Source: Parasphingorhabdus marina DSM 22363 (GTDB lineage Bacteria; Pseudomonadota; Alphaproteobacteria; Sphingomonadales; Sphingomonadaceae). From it: DNA of 64,000 bases. The notes under the pieces are model-generated. The model did no database searches and was not told the origin of the DNA. It saw only the letters and a program-made list of their open reading frames with translations. This document shows positions 17,829 to 26,047 of the stretch, in pieces. Position 1 is the stretch's first letter. Each line of letters begins with the position of its first letter. The translations under genes and the position numbers were made by a program. The DNA is taken from assembly GCF_900128895.1 (NCBI RefSeq), contig NZ_FSQW01000001.1, forward strand, positions 1,736,001 through 1,800,000, written 5' to 3'.

Positions 17829-18250
17829 AGGTCTTTGATCATTTGAGTGAGGGCTGGAACGTCTAAACGCGCATACACATCACCGCCTGCAATCGCGTTG
17901 GGGCCAACGCTACATAGGCCCAAACAATAGACAGTTTCTATCGCGCACTTTCCTTTGGCAAACTCGGAAATCTCAGCAATCAGCGCATCGCTTCCGCGTG
18001 CTTGGCAAGCTTCTGCGCCGCATAATTTTACGATGGGTAGGTTTGCGGGTTTTTCATGGTAATCATGATAGAAGCTCACCACACCATGTATCTCGGCTCG
18101 GCTTAAGTTGAGTGCTTTTGCCAGAGCGAGTTTCGCGTCGTCATTAACATAACCAAATTCTGCCTGAATATCATTCAGGATCGGTAATAATGGGCCTTCG
18201 CGCCATTTATGGGACGCGATGATTTCGGCTAGGCGGTTTGATAGGGTCAA
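17825..18250 (-). CDS. fdsG: NAD-dependent formate dehydrogenase gamma subunit (NuoE-like)
   Basis: 141 residues, thioredoxin-like [2Fe-2S] protein. Cluster Cys are in LCGAEACQA and YCLGLC. The start is a TTG at 18250 whose bases overlap the TGA of a 39-codon upstream reading frame (TTGA), so its translation probably depends on ribosomes ending there. The TTG gives the expected MTLSNRLAEII N-terminus. FdsG joins FdsB to carry electrons. The LysR gene at 18465 diverges from it and may control the operon, perhaps in response to formate. Confidence 0.94.
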   Translation of the reverse strand: MTLSNRLAEIIASHKWREGPLLPILNDIQAEFGYVNDDAKLALAKALNLSRAEIHGVVSFYHDYHEKPANLPIVKLCGAEACQARGSDALIAEISEFAKGKCAIETVYCLGLCSVGPNAIAGGDVYARLDVPALTQMIKDL

Positions 18251-18366
18251 GTGCTTAAACGTCCATTCAATGACTTCTTTGGATCAGCCAAGGATCTAGC
18301 TGCTATTTTGGCACCCGCAATCACAAGCGCTCGGTAACCAGTTGAAACGGATGTATGCGCCTTCAT
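18247..18366 (-). CDS. 39-residue upstream ORF coupled to fdsG
   Basis: ATG at 18366 has AGGAGA 8 bases upstream, a better ribosome site than fdsG possesses. The 39-residue product starts MKAHTSVSTGYRALVIAGAK and ends in a basic GRLST tail; no membrane segment is certain. The TGA stop overlaps the TTG start of fdsG by two bases. It may be a leader peptide ensuring fdsG translation or a genuine small protein. I do not recognise a family. Confidence 0.5.
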   Translation of the reverse strand: MKAHTSVSTGYRALVIAGAKIAARSLADPKKSLNGRLST

Positions 18367-18446
18367 CGGTAAAATTCTCCTGTTTTCCGATTTCTATAGT
18401 ATTGTTACCTTAGAGTGATAAATAGATATTTTGGTAAAACATAATT

Positions 18447-18464
18447 ACATTACAGGAATAATGT
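18447..18464. promoter_or_regulatory. Palindrome ACATTA-N6-TAATGT over the ribosome site of the LysR gene
   Basis: Perfect inverted arms ACATTA (18447-18452) and TAATGT (18459-18464) around CAGGAA, which is also the Shine-Dalgarno of the LysR gene starting at 18465. A related TTGCATTAATGTA stands before the paralogous LysR gene at 21034-21939. This could be an autoregulatory operator. Only the symmetry is seen; binding is inferred. Confidence 0.4.
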
Positions 18465-19334
18465 ATGTCTGCTTGGGATGGGGTTGAGGAGTTTGTCGCT
18501 GTCGTCGAAGCTGGCAGCTTTGTTGGTGCTGCAAGAGCATTGGGCTTTTCCAATGCACATATTAGCCGTTCGATTGCGCGGTTGGAGCGAAAATTAGACG
18601 CTCGCCTTTTTGACCGTACGACGCGATCACTTCGATTGACCAATGCAGGCCGCGCGCTGGTAGATCCGTTTCGGCGATTAGTGGAAGATCGAGACGACGC
18701 TTTTGCTTTAATGACTACCGATGGCGCACCAAAAGGCGAATTGCGGATAACTTGCTCCGCTTCACTTGGTCACAAATTTGTAATTCCTATCGTCCGAAAA
18801 TACGCGCAAAATTTTGAAAGCCTGTCTATTTGGATCGACCTCACAAATAGGCTTGTCGATTTGATTGCAGAGGGGTTTGATATGGCAATTCGAACTGGAC
18901 ATCTCCCGGATTCCAAATTGATAGCGACAAGAATAGGAAGCCGCTCCTTGGTTACATTCGCATCGAAAAGCTATTTAGATAAATACGGCTATCCGAAATC
19001 TGTCAGTGATTTAATCGAGCATAATTGTGTGCGTGGGACCAGTTCCGTGTGGCATTTTAAGAATGAAGTTGGTGAAGAAGTAGATTTTCATCCAAAAGGT
19101 AGATGGAGATGTAACAGCGGTGAGGGTGTGCTGGAGGCGGTCACGGCTGATATGGGTATTGGTCAGCTGCCAGGCCACTATTTGGATGACATGCTTCGCG
19201 ATGGAAAAATACAATCGATCCTTGATAAGTACAGTATTGAAGATGAACCGATCTGGGCGATCTATCCGAATAGAAAGCATGTGCTACCGAGAGTTAAGTC
19301 ATTGATTGAAGTTTTGAAAATGGAGATTCTATAG
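18465..19334 (+). CDS. LysR-family regulator, divergent from fds operon
   Basis: 289 residues. Helix-turn-helix at about 5-62 (EEFVAVVEAGSFVGAARAL, HISRSIARLERKLDARLF), effector domain from about 90. It belongs to the same subgroup as the protein at 21034-21939: shared landmarks are NRLVD or NRVLD, DMAIRTG or DIAIRTG, GRWR-NSG and WAIYPNRKHVLP or WAVYPQQRHVLP. The two paralogues flank the Rieske oxygenase gene, one divergent from formate dehydrogenase and one divergent from formaldehyde dehydrogenase, suggesting joint control of the demethylation and C1-oxidation genes. Confidence 0.9.
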   Translation: MSAWDGVEEFVAVVEAGSFVGAARALGFSNAHISRSIARLERKLDARLFDRTTRSLRLTNAGRALVDPFRRLVEDRDDAFALMTTDGAPKGELRITCSASLGHKFVIPIVRKYAQNFESLSIWIDLTNRLVDLIAEGFDMAIRTGHLPDSKLIATRIGSRSLVTFASKSYLDKYGYPKSVSDLIEHNCVRGTSSVWHFKNEVGEEVDFHPKGRWRCNSGEGVLEAVTADMGIGQLPGHYLDDMLRDGKIQSILDKYSIEDEPIWAIYPNRKHVLPRVKSLIEVLKMEIL

Positions 19335-19693
19335 AGTTGACAGCTGGCTTTCTGGCTGAGAGCCAGCATCGGCATAGTATGGCAGGTCATCGACTTTAGG
19401 CATGATATTCTCTTGGTGTCTTTCTTTTGCGGTGGCTCGGCCAGGCGCATAAACTCCGGCGATTGAGCCCGGGCATGAGAAGTTGGAGACGGGGCGGAAG
19501 CTAGGCAAACAGGGTGTTTTTGAGAACTATAGTCCTGCTCTGTATCTCAGCAATCCGATAAGGCTTTTCAAATACGCCCATGACTAGCTGAAGATCGAGC
19601 CCATTGTGTATCGGTATCGATTTGTGATCGACAAGGTATTGGCTTCTAAAATCGCAACACCACAAATTTTGTGCAAAATAGGAGAGGAGCACA
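19335..19693. other. Leader region upstream of the Rieske oxygenase
   Basis: 359 bases between the LysR gene and a small ORF. It holds the first copy of a duplicated leader block (19591-19643). A minus-strand 22-codon frame (MPKVDDLPYYADAGS) at 19335-19403 is too short to call. A strong purine-rich ribosome site GGAGAGGAG (19681-19689) closes it. No gene is supported. Confidence 0.4.
19591..19643 (+). repeat. Duplicated leader block, copy 1 (before Rieske oxygenase)
   Basis: The 33 bases at 19611-19643 match 35195-35227 with one difference (GATCGACAAGG against GATCAACAAGG); the 20 bases before match in 13 positions. Copy 1 precedes the Rieske oxygenase unit, copy 2 the TfdB-like hydroxylase. 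In one frame both encode EPI-x-x-RYRFVI-x-KVLAS, so the block may be a gene remnant rather than an operator. Confidence 0.6.
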
Positions 19694-19825
19694 ATGGCGG
19701 TGATCATTGCACTTGATTTATTAGCAGTAGGCCCAGAACCAACGCGTTCAGATGCTGCCCTTGGCCTGTTCCGAAACGGTGTTGATACGCTAGTCAATCA
19801 ACGAAAAATGGATCCACTATCATGA
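19694..19825 (+). CDS. 43-residue ORF coupled to the Rieske oxygenase
   Basis: ATG at 19694 with GGAGAGGAG 4 bases upstream; the product MAVIIALDLLAVGPEPTRSD... is 43 residues with a short hydrophobic start. Its TGA overlaps the ATG of the oxygenase gene (ATGA), and the oxygenase has no ribosome site of its own other than within this frame, so the arrangement suggests translational coupling. No family recognised; it may be a leader peptide or a small protein. Confidence 0.5.
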   Translation: MAVIIALDLLAVGPEPTRSDAALGLFRNGVDTLVNQRKMDPLS

Positions 19826-20940
19826 AATTTTTAAGAAACTACTGGTATGTCGCTGCGGAAACCAAAGAAATCGAGCCGGGGCAAATTCTGTCACGCAAAA
19901 TACTCAATGAGTCTATCGCTTTTTATCGCACCAAAGAAGGTACATTGAACGCGGTACAAGACCTCTGTCCCCATCGTTATGTACCATTGTCACTGGGACG
20001 CGTTCAGGGTGATGACATTGAATGTGGCTATCACGGTGCCTGCTTCAACGGTAAAGGCCAATGCACGAAAATTCCTGGACAGGACACTATTCCTGATAAA
20101 GCGAATATCAAAAGTTACCCGGTTTTTGAAAAATATAATTTTGTCTGGGTCTGGATGGGAGATCCAGCGCTGTCGGACGACACCAGCTCTATGCCGGATG
20201 TTTTTTACATGCATGATAGCGATGAGTGGGATGCCAATGTTGGGCTCATGGAATCCTTTCCAGCCTATTATGAATTGCTAAACGATAATTTTTTCGATCT
20301 AAGCCATGCTCAGTTCGTTCACCCTGAAACATTGGGCGGCGGGCGCCTGAGCGAAGTGTTTCGAAAAACCGCCCGACCTGGAAAAGTGAGCTCGCTTGCA
20401 GAAAATGAGGAAGGCTGCGTCTTTGAGGTCAGTGAAAACAAGGTATTGACCGAGATCCACGTACTCGATTCACAATTGAGCCCGTTTTTTCATCAAGTGA
20501 TGGGCAAAATGAAATTTGGTCAGGAAAACTATGAGGGCAATCTCGATTGGCTGTTATCGATCGAATGGCATGCGCCGTGTATTACAGTGTTCAAACCCTT
20601 TATTAAGCCTGCGGGGGCACCTAAAGACGAGGGGTTTTATCTTAGCTGGCAGGCCAATATTGTGACGCCAGAAACGGAAAGTTCGTGCCATTATTTTTAC
20701 TCAGCTTGCCAAAATCTGGCATTGGGTAATGATGAAGTGAACAAAAATTTGTTTGAGGCTTTTAGTTTTGCCTTTTCTCAGGACAAGGTGATTATCAATG
20801 GGCAGACATCTTGCCTATCGAGCTATGATTTTACTCAGGAAGAACTCAAGAGCCGCGTGACTTTCCCTGGTGATCAGGTGACAGGTTCTTGCCGCAGAGT
20901 CATCGCAAAGCTAATGGCTGAACAAGAGCGCACCGCGTAA
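19822..20940 (+). CDS. Rieske non-haem iron oxygenase, aromatic O-demethylase type
   Basis: 372 residues. The N-terminal Rieske domain has CPHRYVPLS (Cys-x-His) and CGYHGACF (Cys-x-x-His) as [2Fe-2S] ligands; the catalytic domain has LNDNFFDLSHAQFVHPE, whose two His with a later Asp bind mononuclear iron. The start KFLRNYWYVAA and the late block TPETESSCHYFYS are characteristic of the vanillate demethylase/dicamba monooxygenase subgroup, which removes O-methyl groups as formaldehyde. Genes for a ferredoxin reductase (23166) and a [2Fe-2S] ferredoxin (25390) lie close by, and formaldehyde-oxidising genes between them support O- (or N-) demethylation. The actual substrate is not visible in the sequence. 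Confidence 0.85.
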   Translation: MKFLRNYWYVAAETKEIEPGQILSRKILNESIAFYRTKEGTLNAVQDLCPHRYVPLSLGRVQGDDIECGYHGACFNGKGQCTKIPGQDTIPDKANIKSYPVFEKYNFVWVWMGDPALSDDTSSMPDVFYMHDSDEWDANVGLMESFPAYYELLNDNFFDLSHAQFVHPETLGGGRLSEVFRKTARPGKVSSLAENEEGCVFEVSENKVLTEIHVLDSQLSPFFHQVMGKMKFGQENYEGNLDWLLSIEWHAPCITVFKPFIKPAGAPKDEGFYLSWQANIVTPETESSCHYFYSACQNLALGNDEVNKNLFEAFSFAFSQDKVIINGQTSCLSSYDFTQEELKSRVTFPGDQVTGSCRRVIAKLMAEQERTA

Positions 20941-21033
20941 GAACAGACGCTTAGTTGTCGAAAATCAAAATAGGGTTGAGGGGCTGTCTTCTCACTTCTT
21001 GCGACGTATCAGTGCAAAACAACACAAAGCAGT

Positions 21034-21939
21034 TTAATTTTTGGAATTTTGTACCGCAACTATGTCCATTGCTGGCTGAAGATCGGTTCCCAGCAACTCC
21101 ACAAATCTGGATACTTTTGGAAGCACATGTCGCTGCTGCGGATAAACAGCCCAAATGGGTTCAGCCAATTTTTGATAGACTTCCAATACAGGCTTCAACC
21201 GACCTGTGAGCACATCGTTAGCAACATAATAATAAGGAAGTTGGGAAAGACCTAAACCCGAGAGGCAGGCATCCAAAAGCGCCTGGCCGCTATTAGCCCT
21301 CCATCGACCTTTCACGTTCCAAGTCCGTTCTCCATTTTGGTCCTTGAAATGCCAAGTGGGTTGAGTGCCAACTAAACAATCATGATTGGCGAGATCCTCT
21401 ATTGATTTCGGAAACCCTCTCTTTTCAAGATAATTTGGCGAGCCGCAAACAACCAGATTTCGTACGGCCACTCTTGTTCTTAACAGCCGGGAGTCCTTCA
21501 TGTTTCCTGTTCTGATCGCGATATCATAGCCCTCACCCGCGATATCAAGCACTCTATTGGTCAGGTACATATCTATAGAAACGTTAGAATAGAGGTCAGC
21601 GTATTTCATTAGAATTGAAGCTATGAACTTTTCCCCGATTGAAGTTGAACAGGTAACCCTGAGATGTCCACGTGGCTCTCCTGACCCGGAAGCCATTGCA
21701 TAGATTTCATTTCGCTCCTGCACTAAACGCTCGCACTGGGGTAACAATGATTGGCCTATATCAGTCAATCTGACCTGACGCGTTGATCTGATAAATAGAG
21801 GCCCCCCAAGTCTTTGCTCAAAAGAGGCAATGGCCCTGCTGACGTGAGATGATGAGACGCGTAAATTTTTCGCGGCTCCTGTGAAGGATCCCGCCTTAGC
21901 AACTGCAACAAACTCTTCCAAACCTCGCCAAGCTTTCAT
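21034..21939 (-). CDS. LysR-family regulator, divergent from formaldehyde dehydrogenase
   Basis: 301 residues. Helix-turn-helix at 4-62 (EEFVAVAKAGSFTGAAKNL, SSSHVSRAIASFEQRLGG) and a LysR effector domain. It is a paralogue of the regulator at 18465-19334. Its start lies about 100 bases from the formaldehyde dehydrogenase start on the other strand, and the A/T-rich gap carries TGCATTAATGTA, similar to the palindrome before the other regulator. It probably activates the frmA-reductase-fghA-ferredoxin unit. Confidence 0.9.
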   Translation of the reverse strand: MKAWRGLEEFVAVAKAGSFTGAAKNLRVSSSHVSRAIASFEQRLGGPLFIRSTRQVRLTDIGQSLLPQCERLVQERNEIYAMASGSGEPRGHLRVTCSTSIGEKFIASILMKYADLYSNVSIDMYLTNRVLDIAGEGYDIAIRTGNMKDSRLLRTRVAVRNLVVCGSPNYLEKRGFPKSIEDLANHDCLVGTQPTWHFKDQNGERTWNVKGRWRANSGQALLDACLSGLGLSQLPYYYVANDVLTGRLKPVLEVYQKLAEPIWAVYPQQRHVLPKVSRFVELLGTDLQPAMDIVAVQNSKN

Positions 21940-22043
21940 GATTATCCCATTATTGCATTAATGTATTTCAAAAATCGCACTTTATTTCATTTATGACATT
22001 AGTCTAGGACTAGAAACACTGATTATGAACCATGAGAACAATT

Positions 22044-23150
22044 ATGAAAACGCGTGCAGCGGTGGCGTTTGAAGCCAAAAAACCTCTAGAAATTGTGGAA
22101 TTAGACCTTGAAGGCCCCAAACATGGAGAAGTGCTGGTCGAAATTATGGCGACAGGCATTTGTCATACCGATGCCTACACGCTTGATGGTTTAGACAGTG
22201 AAGGGATTTTCCCAAGTATCTTAGGGCATGAAGGCGCAGGTATTGTACGAGAAGTGGGGCCGGGCGTGGAAAGCGTGAAGCCTGGCGATCATGTTATCCC
22301 GCTTTACACGCCTGAATGTCGTCAGTGTAAGAGCTGTCTTTCCGGCAAAACCAACCTATGCACAGCCATTCGGGCCACTCAGGGCAAGGGTGTAATGCCA
22401 GACGGGACAACGCGCTTTTCATATAACGGTCGGCCTATCTATCATTACATGGGCTGTTCAACCTTTTCTAACTTTACTGTTTTGCCGGAAATTGCAGTCG
22501 CAAAAATTCGCGAAGACGCGCCATTTGAAAAAGCTTGCTACGTCGGTTGCGGTGTCACGACTGGCGTAGGCGCTGTGACGAATACTGCTAAAGTGCAAGC
22601 TGGCGACAATGTCGTTGTTTTTGGCCTTGGCGGAATTGGTCTGAATGTCATTCAAGGCGCAAAAATGGTTGGTGCGGACAAGATTATTGGGGTGGATCTC
22701 AATCCTTCCAAGAAGAAATGGGCCGAGAAATTTGGCATGACGGATTTTATCAATCCTCGTGAAATAACTGATGTCGTCGACCTTATTGTGGAATTGACGG
22801 ACGGCGGTGCGGATTATTCATTTGATTGCACCGGCAATACTGAAGCCATGAGGCAAGCCCTTGAATGCTGTCATCGCGGTTGGGGGACAAGCGTTATTAT
22901 CGGCGTTGCTGAGGCAGGTAAAGAAATCGCAACGCGTCCATTCCAGCTTGTGACCGGTCGAAATTGGAGGGGCAGTGCCTTTGGTGGGGCGAAAGGCAGA
23001 ACTGATGTGCCCAAGATCGTCGACTGGTATATGCAAGGAAAAATTCAAATTGATCCCATGATCACCCATGTCATGGGACTTGAGAAAATCAATGATGCTT
23101 TCGATTTGATGCACGAGGGCAAAAGCATCCGCAGCGTAGTGCTATTTTAA
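22044..23150 (+). CDS. frmA: S-(hydroxymethyl)glutathione dehydrogenase (class III alcohol dehydrogenase)
   Basis: 368 residues. [18 protein letters not shown] opens the class III family; the catalytic zinc ligand Cys is in [12 protein letters not shown] and the His in GHEGAG; structural zinc uses [15 protein letters not shown]. The NAD site is [14 protein letters not shown]. It oxidises the spontaneous adduct of formaldehyde and glutathione to S-formylglutathione. The ATG at 22044 gives the family start; one at 22032 is possible. The next gene, a ferredoxin reductase, follows 15 bases after the stop, linking formaldehyde removal to the oxygenase electron chain. Confidence 0.95.
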   Translation: MKTRAAVAFEAKKPLEIVELDLEGPKHGEVLVEIMATGICHTDAYTLDGLDSEGIFPSILGHEGAGIVREVGPGVESVKPGDHVIPLYTPECRQCKSCLSGKTNLCTAIRATQGKGVMPDGTTRFSYNGRPIYHYMGCSTFSNFTVLPEIAVAKIREDAPFEKACYVGCGVTTGVGAVTNTAKVQAGDNVVVFGLGGIGLNVIQGAKMVGADKIIGVDLNPSKKKWAEKFGMTDFINPREITDVVDLIVELTDGGADYSFDCTGNTEAMRQALECCHRGWGTSVIIGVAEAGKEIATRPFQLVTGRNWRGSAFGGAKGRTDVPKIVDWYMQGKIQIDPMITHVMGLEKINDAFDLMHEGKSIRSVVLF

Positions 23151-23165
23151 CGCTGGCGCCGCTAA

Positions 23166-24416
23166 ATGGAAGCAGATCGAAACCTGTCCGAAGAAGCTGT
23201 GCTGATCATTGGCGCAGGACAAGCAGCTGCGCAAACAGCTACGTCGCTGCGCCAAGGCGGATTTGAAGGTCAGATCGTAATCGCTGGCGATGAACCGTTC
23301 CTGCCCTATCAGCGTCCACCTCTCTCAAAAACCTATTTGAAAGGTGAGCTAGAGAGAGAAAATCTCTATTTCAAAAATTCAGCCTGGTATGAAATGCAGA
23401 ATGTCGAAGTGCTAACCAGCACCTCGATTGATTCCGTAAGTACCGTAAAACAGTCTGCCATGACAAATGACGGAAGGACGATCGGGTTCGACCACCTTGT
23501 TTTTGCAACGGGTTCCCGCAATAGACGCCTGCCAATGAAGGGTGCTGAGCTTGAAAATGTTTTTGGCTTACGAGACCTTTCCGATGTCGATGCATTGCGG
23601 CCACATGTAGGCCCCCGTAAAAATCTGGTTATTATTGGGGCGGGCTATATCGGCCTGGAGACGGCCGCCGTCGCGAATAGCTTAGGTACGAATGTTACAG
23701 TATTGGAGGCGGCAGATCGAGTCCTCTCCCGCGTCACAAGCCCAGTCATCAGCAGTTTTTATGAAAAGCTTCATAACTCTCATGGCGTCACAATTAGAAC
23801 CAACTGCGCAACATCATCCATCAATGAATCAGAGGGCAAGGCAGTTAGTGTTACGCTTTCCAACGGAGACGTTTTGCCCTGCGATGCTTTATTGATCGGC
23901 ATTGGCATCTTGCCGAATATCGAGGTGGCCGCAGAGGCCGGGGTAGCTTGTGAAGACGGCATTTTAGTCGATGAAAGAGGGCGTACAAACCTCCCCGGGG
24001 TTTATGCCGCCGGTGATTGTGCGAAACGCCTGATCCAGCCCTTTAGTCGTTTAGGGCGCCTAGAGAGTGTCCACAACGCGATAGAGCAGGGAAAGCAGGT
24101 TGCGGCGTCCATTCTAGATAAACCCAGCCCGAAGATAGATTGCCCTTGGTTCTGGTCCGATCAATATAACGTAAAATTACAAATCGCAGGCTTGTTCACA
24201 GGTTATGATGATTATGTCATTCGGGGAGATTACGAGAGTGAGAAATTCGCCGTCTTTTACTTCAAAAATGATGTCATGTTAGCTGCGGATGCAATTAACA
24301 GCCCACCGGAATTTATGTCCGCCAAACGTCTCATTTCGGCCAAGGCAAAAGTCTCGCCTAGTATGATCGCGGATATGGAGCACTCGCTTAAAGACATCAT
24401 TGCGGAGTTTATCTAG
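23166..24416 (+). CDS. FAD/NAD(P)H ferredoxin reductase
   Basis: 416 residues. FAD motif IIGAGQAAAQTATSLRQ at the N-terminus, LPYQRPPLSKTYL following it as in putidaredoxin and rhodocoxin reductases, the NADH motif IIGAGYIGLETAAVANSLG near residue 155, and the second FAD block VYAAGDCA near 280. The C-terminal domain (DQYNVKLQIAGL) completes the family. It should pass electrons from NADH to the ferredoxin at 25390 and so to the Rieske oxygenase. The frame begins 15 bases after frmA. Confidence 0.92.
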   Translation: MEADRNLSEEAVLIIGAGQAAAQTATSLRQGGFEGQIVIAGDEPFLPYQRPPLSKTYLKGELERENLYFKNSAWYEMQNVEVLTSTSIDSVSTVKQSAMTNDGRTIGFDHLVFATGSRNRRLPMKGAELENVFGLRDLSDVDALRPHVGPRKNLVIIGAGYIGLETAAVANSLGTNVTVLEAADRVLSRVTSPVISSFYEKLHNSHGVTIRTNCATSSINESEGKAVSVTLSNGDVLPCDALLIGIGILPNIEVAAEAGVACEDGILVDERGRTNLPGVYAAGDCAKRLIQPFSRLGRLESVHNAIEQGKQVAASILDKPSPKIDCPWFWSDQYNVKLQIAGLFTGYDDYVIRGDYESEKFAVFYFKNDVMLAADAINSPPEFMSAKRLISAKAKVSPSMIADMEHSLKDIIAEFI

Positions 24417-24428
24417 GTGGCGTGGTCG

Positions 24429-25265
24429 ATGGAAACAATATCCGCCAATAAATCGCATCACGGAACACAATATGTGTGCTCCCATCCGTCCATCGCAACG
24501 AAAACGGAGATGCTGTTCTCAGTTTTTGTGCCGCACGGCGATGGTCCCTTTCCTGTTTTATGGTATCTATCAGGCCTGACCTGTAGCCATGCCAATGTGA
24601 CTGAAAAAGGTGAATATCGGAAAGCCTGCGCAGAACATGGCATTATTTTTGTTGCACCAGACACCAGCCCCCGCGGCGAATCCGTTGCTAACGGAGAGAC
24701 CTATTCGATGGGGCAAGGGGCCAGTTTTTATATAGATGCCACACAAGCTCCATGGAAAGAGCATTTTCAAATGAAAAGCTATGTTGAGAATGAGCTGCCT
24801 GAACTTGTCGCGCGAGAATTTTTAATGGCAGATACTTCCCGCCAAGGTATAACGGGGCATTCTATGGGGGGGCATGGCGCGTTGATGATAGGGTTGCGAA
24901 ACCCTGGCAAATTTCGTTCCATTTCTGCCTTCGCGCCTATCACTTCTCCCATGAACTGCCCTTGGGGAGAAGCAGCATTGTCTAGTTATCTAGGCGGTGA
25001 TCAGGCGGCGTGGGCAGAATATGACAGTTGCGAACTAATCAAAAAAGGAGCGACACCAGATGCGTTGCTGATTGATCAAGGGTTGGCTGATGAGTTCTTG
25101 AGTGAGCAGTTGAAACCAAATCTGCTCGAAGAGGCTTGCAAAGATACAAATATTAATCTTCGCCTGCGCCGGCACGAAGGATATGACCATAGCTACTATT
25201 TCATCTCGACCTTTCTAACTGATCATATTGAGTGGCACTCTAAACGATTATTGGCACAGTCATGA
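24429..25265 (+). CDS. fghA: S-formylglutathione hydrolase
   Basis: 278 residues. Esterase D fold with the nucleophile elbow GHSMGGHGAL and an acid-His pair late in the protein (EGYDHSYYF). It hydrolyses S-formylglutathione to formate and glutathione, the step between FrmA and formate dehydrogenase. The ATG at 24429 is chosen because AGGTGG stands 8 bases upstream; a GTG at 24417 immediately follows the reductase stop and would add four residues. Confidence 0.94.
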   Translation: METISANKSHHGTQYVCSHPSIATKTEMLFSVFVPHGDGPFPVLWYLSGLTCSHANVTEKGEYRKACAEHGIIFVAPDTSPRGESVANGETYSMGQGASFYIDATQAPWKEHFQMKSYVENELPELVAREFLMADTSRQGITGHSMGGHGALMIGLRNPGKFRSISAFAPITSPMNCPWGEAALSSYLGGDQAAWAEYDSCELIKKGATPDALLIDQGLADEFLSEQLKPNLLEEACKDTNINLRLRRHEGYDHSYYFISTFLTDHIEWHSKRLLAQS

Positions 25266-25389
25266 CCAGTAAATACTGATAATGTAACGTCGTGAAAGAC
25301 CATTATGGAACTCCTTATGGATAAAATTTGATATTTTTCTTCGACAAGCAAAATTTGAATTTTTATGTTAGAATAAAAGAAGAATAAAA

Positions 25390-25710
25390 ATGCCTCAAAT
25401 AACATATATTGAACATGATGGAACTGAACATAAAGTTACTGCCCAAAACGGGCAGTCGGTTATGCAGGCTGCTGTTAATAATGATATCGAAGCTATAGTT
25501 GCAGAATGTGGTGGCGCTTGTAGCTGCGCCACTTGTCATTGCTATATACAAGAAGAATGGTTTGAAAAAACAGGACCTGTTGATGACATGGAAAGAAGCC
25601 TGTTGGATTTTGTGCCGTCCCCCGAACCAAATAGCCGCTTAAGTTGTCAGATCACAATAACAGATGATTTGGACGGCCTGGTGGTTCGTCTACCAGAATC
25701 TCAATATTGA
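25390..25710 (+). CDS. [2Fe-2S] ferredoxin (adrenodoxin/rhodocoxin type)
   Basis: 106 residues. Cluster ligands are in CGGACSCATCHCY (Cys-x5-Cys-x2-Cys) plus the late Cys in RLSCQI. Such ferredoxins feed P450s or Rieske oxygenases from an NADH-ferredoxin reductase. No P450 gene is present in the window, so the Rieske oxygenase at 19822 is the likely partner. A gap of 124 A/T-rich bases before the gene may hold its own promoter. Confidence 0.93.
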   Translation: MPQITYIEHDGTEHKVTAQNGQSVMQAAVNNDIEAIVAECGGACSCATCHCYIQEEWFEKTGPVDDMERSLLDFVPSPEPNSRLSCQITITDDLDGLVVRLPESQY

Positions 25711-26047
25711 AGTTGGTGACCTGCTGTGACCCTGATCCACTCATGCTCCGGAAAGCTATATGGCATCGCAGGGGCTGAAGGAGTATTCTCCTTTGCGTGC
25801 AAAGCGCCAATCGACTGGAGTTTAGGTAAGGTCAATTGCGACGGAGAAAATAGCCACATCAATCCGTAAGTTCTTAAAGGGTCAATGATGAGCGGGCCGT
25901 TCAAAGTGTAATCCATTTTTTGGCATTCGAAACACGTAATATGTCAGCCATATCAATTGCGTATTTCCTAACGAGATAATAGGTATTGGACGGTATGGCG
26001 AGTTGGCGATAATTTTCACACAAATCTGCTAAAGAGAGGATGTTGCC
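25711..26047. other. Control region before the ring-cleavage operon
   Basis: 337 bases with no convincing gene; a 71-codon minus-strand frame at 25701-25916 shows no family features I know. A good promoter candidate is present at 25986-26013 and the ribosome site AGAGAGGATG (26033-26042) precedes the dioxygenase. No perfect ATAC-N7-GTAT site is seen here, but GGTAT occurs twice as a direct repeat (25982-25996). Confidence 0.4.
25986..26013 (+). promoter_or_regulatory. Candidate sigma-70 promoter of the ring-cleavage operon
   Basis: TTGGAC (25986-25991), 16 bases, GATAAT (26008-26013). A direct repeat of GGTAT overlaps the -35 region, where a LysR activator would be expected to bind. Predicted from pattern only. 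Confidence 0.4.

Noticed and set aside
19335-19403. 22-codon minus-strand frame MPKVDDLPYYADAGS...
   Set aside because: Too short, no ribosome site of quality and no family match known to me.
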